A stretch of 64,000 bases of DNA from Paulownia fortunei (GCA_019321725.1 CM033110.1:5139278-5203277), one strand, 5' to 3'. Counted from the stretch's first letter, positions 10,367-23,220 are shown. The notes: generated from the sequence alone by a model not told the origin. A program made the numbers and translations.

Positions 10367-13140
10367 TTTAAAGATCACATTGCAATTCCGTTTAATGTAT
10401 AAAGGTCGATTTAAAATTGCACATTTTTTTATTACGAAATGCGATGCAGTGAACCCAAAAATATTAAAAGCAAAATTACGTAAGTTATGGGACAAAAAAT
10501 TAAATTAAATTTTTTTTCGTACTTTGACATGAACACTAAAAATGTAAAATTTCCTTCAACCAAGATATGTACTCTTATTGCTCTATGATCGACATAAATT
10601 TTAGTATAGGAAAAAAGTTTAACCAAACAAATTCCCACTTTTTGATTTTAAAAAAAAGTATAAAAAATATATTATTATACTTGACGTGGCATAAATTTGG
10701 CCTAATTAATGTTGAGTTTAGCTGATCTGAATTTTGGTGTAGTTGATTGGGTTTTATATTCTTTTCTATTCAGTTGAGTTGATTTGAGATGAATTTAAAT
10801 TCTTATTAGACTCAATCCTAGAGTTATTTTATTTAGTCTTTTTAATTTAAGTCATAATATAGCCGGACTGAGATTTTTGATTGATTGACCTGGATCGATA
10901 TGTGCTAATGAGCTCATGCCTAGCTGAAAATGATCATAGAATTTTACTTTATTTATGCCAAGTTTTGGATAAGAAAATGAATCTTGTCTTATCCAGGGTT
11001 CTTGATTTATAAATATTTTTTTATATAAGAATTATTTAAATAAGGTAATAATAAAATCCTTCTTGCTCGTATATTAACTTAAATCTCTATTTTGTAAGTC
11101 TTTGAGACGAGAATTGGATAGAATTCAAATACTTGGCTATAGATTGTTGATTTGTGACCCACGGAGCACATCAATACTAATGTTAGACAATGGCTTATTT
11201 TTATTTTTATTTTATTTTTTGTAATTCAACTAAAATATGATATTTTGGCAAATACAGCATCTGCTTACTCTGCAATCATTATCATTCATAGGAAGAAATT
11301 AGGCAATTTAGGACCACAACGTGACAATATTTATTGTCATATTACACTTTTGTTTATGAATCTCTTTCTTCATCGTAATAACACCATAAGCGGCAGAAAG
11401 GCGTGGGACAAAAGCATGCGCAGCTGGTGCCTACTGGCTGGCTGCTCGTGATAAACGCGGAAACCCCTTGGGGACCAAATCATTGTGTGAGTTCAAGTAA
11501 AAAATAATTAGGGTTTCATTTGAATTTTGAAAAACCAAAATTGTTTTTTTTCATTTAGGGTTTAGGAGATAAGAGCATGTATATGTTGTTTAAGAATTTA
11601 GAATTAAAATAATAATCTCTCTAGTTGTCCATTTTTTTAAATTATTTTGTCCTTGTACCTAAACAGAGATATAATATGAATTATTACTCGTTTATTAATT
11701 ATTAAAAAAAATCATAAAATGTTAATTTCAAGAAAATATAGCATTAGTGAAAAAATTAAACAATGGGTACTGCTCCCTTACATTTAAATGTCCAATTGGT
11801 GAGTAATCGCTAAAATACTATTATTATTTTTTATCATTATAAAACTTTCAAATTTTAATTTTTTATTATATTGTTTGTTTATTATTGCCCCAAATTTATT
11901 CCTCCTACTTTCTTTTTGAAATGTCCAGAAATAAGGTTCAACTTCGTAAAATGAGTTTTTTCTTGCAAAATATACTTTTCTTTTAAATTAATGATGTAAC
12001 ATTATTGCTTTTAAATATGATACTATAAAAATATTCCAAACTTTCACATCTGAACTCTCAGTGAGAGAGAGAGTGACCATGTAAGGTTAGTGAAAGACTA
12101 ACCAGCAATTATACTGTAAAGCTATTATCTTTACAAATTGAGTGGTTTGGGTTGGTCGTTCATTTAGCAGTTGAGCTGGTGGGTTGATATGTTAGAAAAA
12201 TTCAAATTAGAAATTCACATGACTCAATTTATCTGTAGTTGTAAATTAAAAATATAACCATAAGTAAACAAATAAAGAAATTTATTTTTATAGTTGCAGT
12301 GCAAATAAATAGTATTACTAAGAAAAAGAATAGAATGAATGAGAAGAGAGAGCAAGAGATGAGCAAGTGAAATTCATTAAAATAATATCAATCTCACTAT
12401 GAGAAAACCTTGTGGTGATTGAAAAACTTTTGATTGGTAACAAAAATAAATATTTATAGATGAAAAAAATTATTTCATAAATGCATTATAAATATGTACT
12501 AGACATATATAGGTTTGTGTATATATGTACATATAGCAATCGGGTGGAGGGTATGACCGATTGTAGAACCCACCAGCCACTGTACGAAAAAAAAATAATT
12601 CAAAATTGACGGGTTTTGAACGGAACGAATCAATTGAAGCGAGTGCATCAGTGCGCGAATTTATGTATACCCATAACTCTCAGAATTTACAATATCAAAA
12701 CAAAAGGAGTATTATTAATACAATTTTTAAGAAAATCAACTAAATTATATTATAGTAAATTAAATTAGTTATCAAATTGATCGGTTATCAATGAAATTCA
12801 AAACAAAAGTAGTACTATTTTTGTGTTCATTCATCTAAACAATTGCATGGCTTTGAGCAAATCTAGACATCCTAATAAAAAAGTGGGCGTTTCATATGTA
12901 TCATTTGTCTTTGGTCGTCTTCCATGAAAGTGAATGTTCCAAGAGCGGTGCCTGTGGCTGTAAAAGGTATATATGTGGACGAGCCATGTCGGATTCTTGG
13001 ATATTTGGTTCTAGAGAAGATTGAATTTGAAAGTGATCTTAGCCTACTACTTCTGCTTTATTATACACGGCTACCTATTTTATTATACACGGCTACCTTT
13101 TTCAAATTTTGGGTGTCACTTCCACAAATAGGCTTCATTA
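10367..13140. other. Long AT-rich spacer
   Basis: No recognised gene, domain or transposon end. Open frames at 11245-11451 and 12924-13178 are short, lack familiar motifs, and the second runs into the tandem array. A slightly GC-richer patch near 11380-11480 is unexplained. Confidence 0.5.
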
Positions 13141-13860
13141 GGTCACTGATCTATAAGTACAAAATACATATGATTTAGTCGGTAATCGTACGTTAGAGTC
13201 CATCCTATAGTAGATCGAGTGCGAGACTATTGAATTATAGAGGGTGGATGGTGAAAGGCTTGATTAGATCGTTGATCTAATTGTAGAAAATACATAGGGT
13301 AAATTATCAAAAACTATTCCTAAGATTTAGTTTAATGATAAAAAAACTCAATTATCCTTCGAGATTATAAATACATCTTGAAATTTATTTTTATTTTACA
13401 AATACTCCTTAAATAGGTGCAATTTGTAAAATAATAATAAATGTCGATAGGTATTTGTAATTTACAAACTTAAATAATTTTTTTTGTAAATAGTCCAAAT
13501 GTTAAAAGATCATTTTTATAATTCACTCAAATACATATAATTTAGTCTCCAATTGCATGTGGGGAGCTATTCTACAGTACATCAGCTGCGTGATCAATGG
13601 ATTATAAGGGTGGATGATTGAGTCACTTAAATTACATATGATTTAGACTGTAATCATTTGTTAGAATTCATTCTATAGTGAATCGAGAGGGTGACCACAA
13701 AATTATAAAGGGTGGATGGTGAAAGGCTTGACTAAATTATTAATGTACAAATAGAAAATATATATCATTTAATCTCCAATTGTACGTCGAACGTCGAAAG
13801 CTATTCCACAATAAATCGACTGGAAATTGAACATGTGACTATTAAATTATAGAAGTGAAT
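13141..13860. repeat. Four-unit ~120 bp tandem array
   Basis: Units start near 13141, 13267, 13622 and 13734, each about 112-127 bp once the MITE in unit 2 is discounted. Each carries, in order, a 'acatatgatttag' segment, 'caattg/gtaatc', 'ctatagt.gatcga', and 'attataaagggtggatg'. Divergence between units is substantial, so the array is old. No coding potential is seen. Confidence 0.85.
13297..13528. mobile_element. Mutator-type MITE (232 bp)
   Basis: It begins GGGTAAATTATCAAAAA and ends TTTATAATTCACTC, giving roughly 17 bp imperfect terminal inverted repeats. It is flanked by an exact 9 bp direct repeat aaatacata (13288-13296 and 13529-13537). Removing the element and one repeat restores a normal tandem unit, an independent proof of insertion. 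A 9 bp duplication is characteristic of Mutator-like transposition. It encodes nothing. Confidence 0.85.
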
Positions 13861-14634
13861 TTTTTACCACCCCCATTCCTTTACAAACCAACAATTTTAA
13901 ATTGATCGAAAACTACACACAACCCATTCAAGAATTTCTTGATGCACCACTTTTGGTGAAGTGTATTCCACATAGATCTTCCCTTAGATATCACGTACAA
14001 TGTAAACCCTCTCTCTCCAAACAGCCATATATCACAGGTTCTTGATGAACCTCTTTTTCTTTCTTTGACAACTGACCATGAATGATGATTCACATTAAGG
14101 ATATTGATAAGAAGTAAGAATACTCTTGTGGTAATTTAATTTGGTTCGACGGAGTTTACTTCCATGTAATTAGTATAACTTATAAAAGGAATTAAATTTG
14201 TGGATCGAGTTTGTTGTTTCAATCGAAGATTTCAAATTCATGCCATTTACTTAAATAGTTTAATGATTATGGGTTTTGTTTTAATACTTAAATATAATTC
14301 TTTTTTTTAATCGATTACTTAATGATACGATTATTTTCAATCCTGTCTATATTAAAACAATTCAGACGCAGACCAATTAGTATGTGTCACTTGGATATAT
14401 TTGACGACCTTCTATTGCTTAAAATTATTTCAACATCCATATTTTACATCCTTGACCTAAAGGGATACATTTTTGTACTTTTACATCCATATTCCAATAC
14501 TCTCAAACCAAAATTATAAGGATAATTAATCACGCAAAATAAATAATCTTTATTTCACACTATAGGCCATGCTCGACAATACGACACAATTGAAATATTA
14601 TGTATAAATAAGTACTTTATTATAGATTAAAAGA
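13861..14634. other. AT-rich spacer
   Basis: No recognised feature. The open frames (13881-14093 minus, 14322-14519 plus) are short and unfamiliar. Confidence 0.5.
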
Positions 14635-15028
14635 GTGTTTGAGTGAGTTTATAAATTCTTTAAAATATTTTATAAGATGTTTAGGAACTTAAAATGTGTT
14701 AAAGTATTTGATTAATTGTTTTTGAAAAGGAGCATATAAATATAAATTCGTATAATAAGATGTTAGGATTTTATATATTCTTTTAGAAAATGTAAGAGTG
14801 CTTATTTATTTTTAAAATCTTAGCAAACTTATGTAGCTTTGACCATTTTAATTATAAAATTATTATTATTAACATTTTATAAATTTCATGATTTTATTTT
14901 ATCCAAATATTTTTAAATTTTATTTTTAAAATAAAATTTAATATTTTATAAACTCTAAAAATATCTTACAAAATATAAAAAATTATAAAAAAAATTAAAT
15001 AAACTTAGTCAAAACACCTCCTAAATAT
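14635..15028. mobile_element. hAT-like MITE
   Basis: The left end GAGTGTTTGAGTGAGTTTAT and the reverse complement of the right end GGTGTTTTGACTAAGTTTAT form about 20 bp imperfect terminal inverted repeats around an AT-rich core. The same family, in reverse orientation and older, seems to sit inside both duplication copies (about 17400-17735 and 30690-31010). An 8 bp duplication was not confirmed. Confidence 0.6.
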
Positions 15029-15298
15029 CTTAAAACCGCAAATTAATCACAATGAGGTCCCACTTAGGGAGCAGCTTACAACTTATTATCAAGCTAGCAA
15101 TGATCATGATGGAAAAAGTTGTGATTTTGGGTGACATTTTGTTACAGCTAATGTGTTTATTAAGAGTCCAATTCTAAGTGATTGCTCCACTTTTTAAAAA
15201 GCTGGCACAGAAGCGGATTAAGCAGCCTATAGCCACCGCCGACTCCATACGTAAAAGCAGATTATGGGAAAAGGCTTTCACGGGATAAGCCAAAATCT

Positions 15299-15320
15299 AT
15301 TGCCTTCCAGCAAAGGCAAT
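15299..15320. other. Conserved hairpin in copy A
   Basis: attgccttccagcaaaggcaat is an 8 bp inverted repeat (attgcctt/aaggcaat) with a short loop, within the best-preserved block of the duplication. The identical hairpin is at 29501-29522 in copy B. Confidence 0.7.
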
Positions 15321-16076
15321 GGCTTTCTCCTTTGTTTTTTACTTTTTTGTTTTATATACTACTACATAGTTCAAAGAATGTTTATTTCGGTGCTATTTAA
15401 TTTTTTTATTATTTTTGATTAGTGAAATATAGAACAATTTACTTAATTCTTGTTATAAAATATTTTAACAATTGTAGATAACACGAAAAATATTAAGGTT
15501 TGAAATTTTATAACATTAAAAATAATTATAAATGGATAAAAAAATTAAATAGTTTGATTTTATATTGTACGCAACTGACACTGGATTAAAAGATTAAATA
15601 GTTTGATTTTATACTACATGCAACAGTCACTTGACCCATCTTTGATTCTAAGTTGGCTTGAGATTTTATTTGTTAATTCATATATGCAATGTTAATACTG
15701 CAGTTACCATATCTAAATATGCATGTTTGGAAAAAAAGGTTAATTCAAAATTATGTTTGTATAATGATAGGTATTTTTTAATTTTTATTTCAATTTCATT
15801 TTCTTTTCATGAAAATTTATTATATTTATAATATTAAGAGTTACATGTAAAAGATAAAGTCAAACATTGTGAAGCCGGGAAAAATGAAAATGAGTGATCG
15901 TATTTGTGCTTCTTTGCAGTCAATATAAGAAAAACTAATTTTTTAGTAAAAAAATAATAAATAATAATATTAAAGATGTCATTAATATTATATAAAGTTA
16001 TAAAATATTTAATGATAATATTAGGGAGAAAGTAATATGATAATTTTGTCACTAACATAGTTTGAAAGAATCATTT

Positions 16077-17353
16077 GGGGCGATTGGTGCGAAAGAATGG
16101 AATTAGACATAAATGGAATGAAATAATGATAGGAAAAAAATGATATGAATATAACATTTTCCATGCTTGATATGTACAAGAAATGAAAAATGAATGAAAA
16201 CGTCATTTTTTAGTGGATTCCAATATCATGATTGGTAATTAAAACTAAATAATATGAATGAAATAAAATTATTTTTGATAATTTAATTTAATTACCCTTG
16301 AATAGAATTTTTTTAGAATAAAATGATTATTTGATATATTATGTATGGTGGGTTTGTTATGATTTTAGTTGGTGCTAATATATATATATATATATAGATA
16401 GATAAAATCTCACACTAATATAAATATTTTTTTATTAAAAACCAACAAATAAAATCACTTTATATTCTTTTTTATTATTGACTGAATTGAGATAAAGAGT
16501 TGAAAAAGACGATACATAAAAATAAAATATTTTTTTATTAGTTTAATTTTATTATGGATATAATGGGTTCAAGTAAAACTGGATTGCTCCGAACTCGCCT
16601 CGCTTGGGGCAAGTTTTGAAACCGCAAATGGATCTCGAGACAGGTCTCAGGTTTTAGTTTTAATACTCGAACCCAATCTCTTAAAACACTGCATATATTT
16701 TTTTGTTTATTATGTATGTATTTATGTGATATATATTTATATATATATGAAAAAATATATGTATCTTATTTATACTCATAAAAAATATAAATAAAGTACT
16801 CTTATAAATCAAAATAGTAATATAAAATTAGTAAGTAGTTAAAAATATAAAAGTAACAAGTATATTTAAAATTTTTAATTTTTTAAAAATTAAAACATGT
16901 ATATGTGAGTTAAATATTTAGTTATTTATTGATAATATTCTTTTCTCATAATTAGAAAGTTGTGGTTATATTATTTTTTAAAAATATTTTTAATATTTTT
17001 AAAATTATAAATTAGGTGTAATGAGTTCAATCCACTAACTCTCGAATTTGGGACGAGTTCGGGTTCAGGTCTATAAAAACTTTGAGGGATCGGGTTTTAA
17101 CGAACCCGTCTCGATCCGTTGTCATTCTTAATTTTTATCAAATATTTTTATTTAATTTATGAGAATAATTTTGTCAAATGTAAATATAAGTACATTTCTG
17201 ACTGATTGTGAATAGTTAAATCCATAAAGAAGGGAGGGAATGAATAAACACATGCTTTTAATTCCTAACACTAAATTATACCAATCGTGTGTTTAGGAAT
17301 GAAGTTGAGAATGTTCATTTCATTTCCATTTCATTCCTGCATACCAATTATGT
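16077..17353. mobile_element. TIR element inserted in copy A
   Basis: Absent from copy B at the corresponding point. The left end reads gcgattggtgcgaaagaatg and the reverse complement of the right end ataattggtatgcaggaatg. The ends are imperfect inverted repeats of the ATTGGTATGaaGGAATG type found in plant MITEs. It carries another repeat (16555-17130). Exact edges and duplication are blurred. Confidence 0.6.
16555..17130. repeat. Degenerate MITE-like repeat, family G (copy 2)
   Basis: Left end atgggttcaagtaaaactgg, right end cgaacccgtctcgatcc, with a long AT-rich core including ttttaaaattataaat. It is nested in the 16077-17353 element. Confidence 0.5.
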
Positions 17354-18239
17354 CTTGGACTACACTTGGATTATTCTCATCGATGTCTTAAGGATTATAA
17401 GCTAAGTTTATTTAAAACAACGTATAAACTCCTACATTTTATAAAATATTTTCAAATCTTATAAAATGTCAGATTTTATTTTAAAAATAAGTTATTGAAA
17501 TATTTTGATTAAATAAGATTGTGAAACTTTTAAAATGTTAGTAATAATAATTTTATAATTAAAACTGTCAAAATTAAAAAAATATGTTAAAATAAGATGT
17601 TATTTTGAAAATATTAGTATCTCCTTACTTATAAACTATTTTTTTTTTAGATTTATCAAATATTTTTAAAAATCTTATAACTTTTAAATATTTTGTAATA
17701 TATTTTAAAGAGTTTATAAAATGAGCTAAATATCGTTTGAGTAGTTAATTGAGGACTACTAATCTCGAGTTCATCTTAATTTTAATTATCCCATTTAAAA
17801 TTACAGAAAGAAAAAGAAAAGGCAAACGTTCAAATATCTCCCAAAAATGACTTTTGATGTGATGCGCAAATACACAGTAAAAATATTGAAAACCCCTCGT
17901 GCACTTGACCAGAGGTAAAAGAAAAAAACGAAGCAAACATTCAAATTACCATTGATAAATCATGATTTTATAATTATCAAAATTTAACACCATCTAAAGT
18001 CGGCCGCGTGCAGAGAGGGTTAAAAACAAAAAGCAAAATGATGACAGAGGTAACCCTATTCTGTTTATGTGCATGAAAACGTGGTGGATACAAAGCCAAT
18101 TTATTTAACAGAGTTTAAATACGGACAAGTTTGTCATCCAGGTTGCAAGCAAGCAACAATTACAGAGCCCACCACTGCCGAGGATTTATTTTACATGTCA
18201 TATTCTGATTCTGAATGTTCCAAAATTGGTTAAGCTCGT

Positions 18240-18416
18240 TTTTGGATTGAAAAATATAGGTTTGATAAAATAATTTAGAGTATGATGATAACCGAGTTAG
18301 TTCAAATTCAAAATTTATTTTTTTAAATTGAGTTTTAAAATCAATAAATGGGCCTGAAGTGGGTTTTGATTTATTATTTTTAAATCTATCCCACCAATTT
18401 AATACTTATATATATA

Positions 18417-18455
<39 letters not shown>

Positions 18456-18614
18456 ATATATATATATATTTACATGATATTATTTTTAGAAAAATATATT
18501 TTTTAAAAAGTTTTAGAGGTATTATAATTTTATTTTTTAATATTTTTATAATTATAAAACGAATTTAACGGATCTAATGGATTCGGGTCCCAATTCTTAC
18601 AAAACTTGGCAGGT
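18240..18614. repeat. Degenerate MITE-like repeat, family G (copy 3, left part)
   Basis: Matches the copy-B element at 31540-31740 (attataaaacgaatttaacgg against attataaaacggatctaacg). It is split by the nested insertion; its right part resumes at 22918 with caactcacctcaaactcatt, matching 31770 onward. It contains a long TA run at about 18420-18468. Confidence 0.55.
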
Positions 18615-19512
18615 GCCATTTTCAATGGGACACCAATTCCTACACCAAAATATCAAATTTGATGTAATTCCTTCTCTAATGGAGTACCAAATATTACATT
18701 AAATTTGGTGTAATACTATTCATTTATACCAAATTTGGTATAATATATATATTTCCATTTTGTCCCCAAATTTATTTTATTCCAAATTTTAATTCCCTAT
18801 GTATCATATATTATATATTTAATTAATTTATAATTTATTTTATTTATTCAATTTTAATTTTGTTATTATTTTGCAATAATATTTATAATAATTAATTGTA
18901 ATAATACAAATAATTAACATTTGCGGTAAATTATAATAATTAACAATAATAAGTAAATACATTAAAATAACATTGTAATACATTAAAATAAGTATTTTTC
19001 TTTATTGTGATATTAATTGTAATGCTTATTTTTGTAATATAATGAATAAATGTAATATTAAGTATATTTTTTTTATTTAGTAGAATTAGTAGTAATAAAA
19101 TATAAGTAGTTAAATAATTTATAAATAAATAAATAGGTGATAATTGAAAAATAAGAAAGGTAAGAATAAAATTTGGTATGGTGGGTTAGAGATTATTTTG
19201 TTGGAGTAGTGCCCCGCAGCCAATTGTAATTGTACTGTAAAACTACTCTATTGTAATACAATCTTTATTTAGTCAATATCTTTTTACATGGCCATCTTCA
19301 TCTTATGCATAATTTCTTCTACGAATACGTTTGAATGAAGTCATCGAGATCGCATTAGACTATGAGATTTGATCAGTACACTTTTGGTAATGATCATGAA
19401 ACAAGTCTCTATGGTGGCAATCTCAAAATACTCCAAGTCATAGAATATATGAGAATGAGAACATCATAGATTCAGATAGACTTGCGTTGATGATGTATAC
19501 ACCAAGGAGTTG

Positions 19513-21124
19513 TGATAAGTGTATATTTTGACATATTTTTGTATCAAATCCTTTATACTTTTCTTACTTTATTCTTGTTAATATTATTATTTTATTAATG
19601 TTTTGTATTAGGGAATAAATGGAAGCATGTTTTCAGACTTGTGCAGTATTTGTAATTTGAACATAACTTCATAATCAAAAGCCATATGGACCTGAAACTT
19701 ATTTTATTTGAAAGTCAAGAGATAGAGGTACAACTGTTATGTTGGAAGTTCAGCTCAATTCAGTCTTGATGATAGCAGAAAATTCGTTCAAGTAGTTGTA
19801 CAAAATGGATCACCAAAATTTGGATAAGAGTTCAGCCCAGTATTGATATATTTTACCAATTGGGTTATATCTCTTGAGCCCAAATTTATTTTGAGCTGAA
19901 ATTCGGATATGTTATATATAAGAGGTAAATAAACAAGTTTGATGAAGATAAGATAGTGTGAAAATATGTCAAAATAGGTTAAACATAGTCTGCAAGTTGC
20001 TGCTGCTGTTAAAGGATGGTTCTTGGACATGACTCTATAATTTGATCATATCTCCTTCATCCGACTGCCAAATTTGACAAAAGATATATGAAAATATATT
20101 AAAACCAAAAGATCTACAATTTTTATTCTTTATATATCTTCAAAATCTATTTATATCTGACTGACAAATGCAATTCAATTTAGTAGATGAGAAATTGGTG
20201 TAACAACTTACCAACTCTTGGAAACTAGCATACCACTTGATTAACCCTTCCATTATTTGTTTGGCCTCTAGTTTGCTCCAAGTACTATAAATAGGCCATA
20301 TATTAAGCTTGTAAGAGGATGGGGGTAGAGGGTTTCTTTAGGCTAAGTTATCTAGTTTGTATGTTTTCTAGTATTGTAAGTTTTCTAGTAGTAATAAAAA
20401 TGCATTATCTAGTTTCTCTTATATTTTTAGTCTTTGCTACTTTTATTATGTCTTTCTAAATTTTATTTTGTTGAGAAAAAAGGGTGAACCTCTTGATGGA
20501 GGAATATGAATGGTTATAAGGGTAGAAAATATTTAAGTATGTTGTATTATTATTTTTATTTTTTATCTAAACCCTACTTGTTTTGTGGTGATTTTTGATT
20601 TATGTATCTCCAATAGCACAACAAATACTTGGGTTCATTTAGCTTATTGTACGATTTTAACCCACCGACTACTAATATGAAACCTTAATTTATTGTTGAC
20701 GAAGGTGTGCATAAATACTTGATCCCATAAATAAGTGTTGGCGTTAAGAGATAATTTGCAATAGTAAGACAATATCATGATTACCTTATTGCATGAGTTA
20801 CTTGATAATATCTTCCCATTGGAACCTTCATTATGTATGGATTCCAATTGTGGCAATTAATAGAGGTAAAAAGAATAAATAGCCATTTCTCTATCCAAAA
20901 CTCGAGAGTGGATCCATAATTCTTAGTGCTTTTATTACTTCGGTTTTTCTTTAGTTACAGCATACATTAATTGTTCATATATTTTAATTCACATAAACTC
21001 CATCTTTTTATAAATATAAACTTGAATTCTTCAAACAACTTCCCTGTGGATCGACCTCAGACTCACGAGAAATTTATTACTTACTACAACTTGCACTTGG
21101 GTTTGCAACCTTAAAGTTGTAGCA
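19513..21124 (+). mobile_element. Solo LTR, 1612 bp, exact 5 bp TSD
   Basis: Termini are TGATAAGTG...AGTTGTAGCA, flanked by exact agttg repeats (19508-19512 and 21125-21129). A TATA box, tataaata, is at 20286-20293 and a poly(A) signal, aataaa, at 20393-20398, both in plus orientation and correctly ordered. The U5 end has 'cttccctgtggatcgacctc', a phrase common in gypsy-type LTRs. No internal domain or partner LTR is present, as expected after LTR-LTR recombination. Confidence 0.85.
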
Positions 21125-22343
21125 AGTTGGAATTTCCCTCGTTTCATAGGGAAATTGTGTATTGACATCAGTACATATCAATGGGTGCTCTTTAGAGTAA
21201 GACTTCACCGAGGCTCCAACTAGAGAAACCAAAAGATAGTCGTAGTGGCACATCGACAGTGGAATTTCTCTACGCTTACAATAGTTCATATTATTAGTCC
21301 TTTGACTTGAGATTCCACTATTATCTTGTTCATGGGTGTTTGAGCTTTTGTCTACATCCCAACTCCCAGTGAGCCTATGTGGATGTACTCGGGGTTCATT
21401 CGACTTATGCTCGAAGACATGTGAATTCCAAGAAAGGATTTGTTTGTTCACATCGTAGAATAAGTTGATCTCCTTTGAGTTGTTGCTCGATTCATGAAAA
21501 TCCTTGTGCAAGGTGATGTGACTTATTTGGAAAGGAGTTTCCAAAAAGGTAACAGTCACAAAGAGCCGAATAATAAGAATAGATTCATAGTTGTCATGAC
21601 TATTGGGGTGCCGATCAATATCTTAACAGACTGGGATATAATAAACAGAAGAACCGTATTTGCACGATACTCATAGAATGAAAATGGTTCACATATATTA
21701 ATTCACAAAATGATTAGGTTCCGAAGTTCGTATGGCTAGAATGATTGTCCTTCGCAGATTGGGTACTCAAGGATTAATGGAGATTAATCCAATGAGTGGT
21801 TACTTGGGAAGTAGTTCAATTAATTGAAATAATGATTTAATTATTTATTAATTAAATCACAAAGAGTTGCGAGCCCATGTCTAATTAATTGGTGGACCAT
21901 AGGGGTCGCACACAAATCCTCGGTTGTTACACAAGAGATAAGATATGACATAGTTGAAGGAAGTTTTATTGGTTAATCGGATTAATCGATAATTGCCTAG
22001 AACAATTTATTAGATAAATTGAACTAATCAATTTAAGAGTTAAATTGATCAAAAATTGATTAATAAGAGATTATTAATTATTAGGCCAAAGAATTTCTAC
22101 AATTAAAGAGTTTATTGTGGACCAATTAATTAAGAGTTACTTAATTGGGTCGATCAGCCAATAGTCCAATAGTTGTGCTAAGATCCATTTAATCAATCAC
22201 TAATTATATTGGGTCAAGTCTTGTTTAATTAGATTAAATATAATTAAGACCTAAATAATTAGTACATTGATTTATTTGGAGGCTCATGGTCAAGAAGAGA
22301 AATGTCTTTTGATGCCCATGAACAAAGAAAAAAATTCACATTA

Positions 22344-22422
22344 TAGAGATATAATAATTAAATGTGCATTATTGTATAGAGATACAATAATCAAATGTGC
22401 ATTATTGTATAGATATATAATT
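22344..22422. repeat. 33 bp tandem repeat
   Basis: Two full units and a partial third start at 22344, 22377 and 22410, each beginning tagagata/tagatata. It lies inside the copia-type LTR. Confidence 0.85.
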
Positions 22423-23220
22423 ATAAAGTATGTAAATTAGTGTGATAAGTGGAGAACAACAATAATTCTCTCCATCTCTCTCAAGCAATCAACCGTACAA
22501 CATCTCTCTCATCTAAGAGAATTCTAGCAACTTTCTTAGAGTGTTTAAATCTTAAGGTGCGTGTGAACATCTCTTGGAGGTTTTTGGAGTTGTGGACTCG
22601 GAGTTTTGAAAATTGGATTGAAAAATCCAAACTTGAGGAAAGCTAAAGATCATCATCATCATCTTCAATCAAGAAGTTCATCTTGAGGTAATACTCTTCC
22701 TCTTTTCTTGATTTCATATAACATAGTATGGTATTGTGAGATTCAAGTAGATCTATATGATATTGTGATCTGATCAAAAATTGAAATCTATCCTATCAAA
22801 CCTCTTGATTTCTGCATAAATATCGTCTAGATCGTTCAAATTAGATCAAATTACACCAAAACATCAAATTTTATATAAAATTTACACCAAATTTGGTGTA
22901 GCAGGTTGGAGATGGCCTGTTTTGGTCAACTCACCTCAAACTCATTCCATTGTTATCTTTAATTTGAAGATAAAAATTTAAAATGATTTTTATAATGAGT
23001 GGATTTTTAAATTCATCGTAATAATTAAAAAAAAAACTAAAAATAGTTACTAAAATATTTCAAAATTTATTATAATTAAAAAATATCCAAATAATTACAA
23101 AATATATATTATTATGAATTTAAAATTCTTAACTTAAATTTTTTTAATTTAAATATAACCTAATTTCTTTTGTACGTCATTATTTCCTTTATCGCTATAG
23201 CACTCCAACTAACGCTAATG

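Larger units (their letters stand above)
19199..22723 (+). mobile_element. Copia-type LTR (Angela-like), interrupted
   Basis: It starts TGTTGGAGTAGTGCCCC, resembling the start of Angela/BARE-type copia LTRs, and runs through a region rich in AATTAATT and later a TC-rich leader (22465-22510). A possible primer-binding site, TGGTATTGTGAG (22729-22740), is a weak match to the methionine-tRNA type. It is split by the solo LTR at 19513-21124, leaving about 1.9 kb of its own. The right edge is approximate and no duplication was found. The open frames inside (21129-21559 minus, 22449-22646 plus) are LTR sequence, not genes. Confidence 0.5.
18615..22917. mobile_element. TIR element with nested LTR insertions
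   Basis: The left end GCCATTTTCAATGGGACACC and the reverse complement of the right end GGCCATCTCCAACCTGCTAC are similar. Subterminal palindromes built from ACACCAAATTTGGTGT occur on both sides, including a perfect 18-mer at 22883-22900. The whole block is missing from copy B. Without the LTRs it would be under 1 kb, MITE-sized. No duplication is evident. Confidence 0.6.
15144..23220. repeat. Segmental duplication copy A (expanded)
   Basis: This is collinear with 29346-32050. Homology starts at acagctaatgtgttt (15144; 29346) and stops after cgctaatg (23220; 32050). The first 200 bp align at a constant offset of 14202. Long matching blocks include 15238-15340, 15740-15920, 17350-17560 and 17815-18235. 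Copy A is 8.1 kb rather than 2.7 kb mainly because of a ~1.3 kb TIR element at 16077-17353 and a ~4.3 kb nested insertion at 18615-22917. No protein-coding gene is visible in either copy. Confidence 0.88.

Noticed and set aside
21077..21559. 160-codon minus-strand frame
   Set aside because: It crosses the boundary of the solo LTR at 21124 into the host LTR, so it cannot be a conserved gene; there are no protein motifs.
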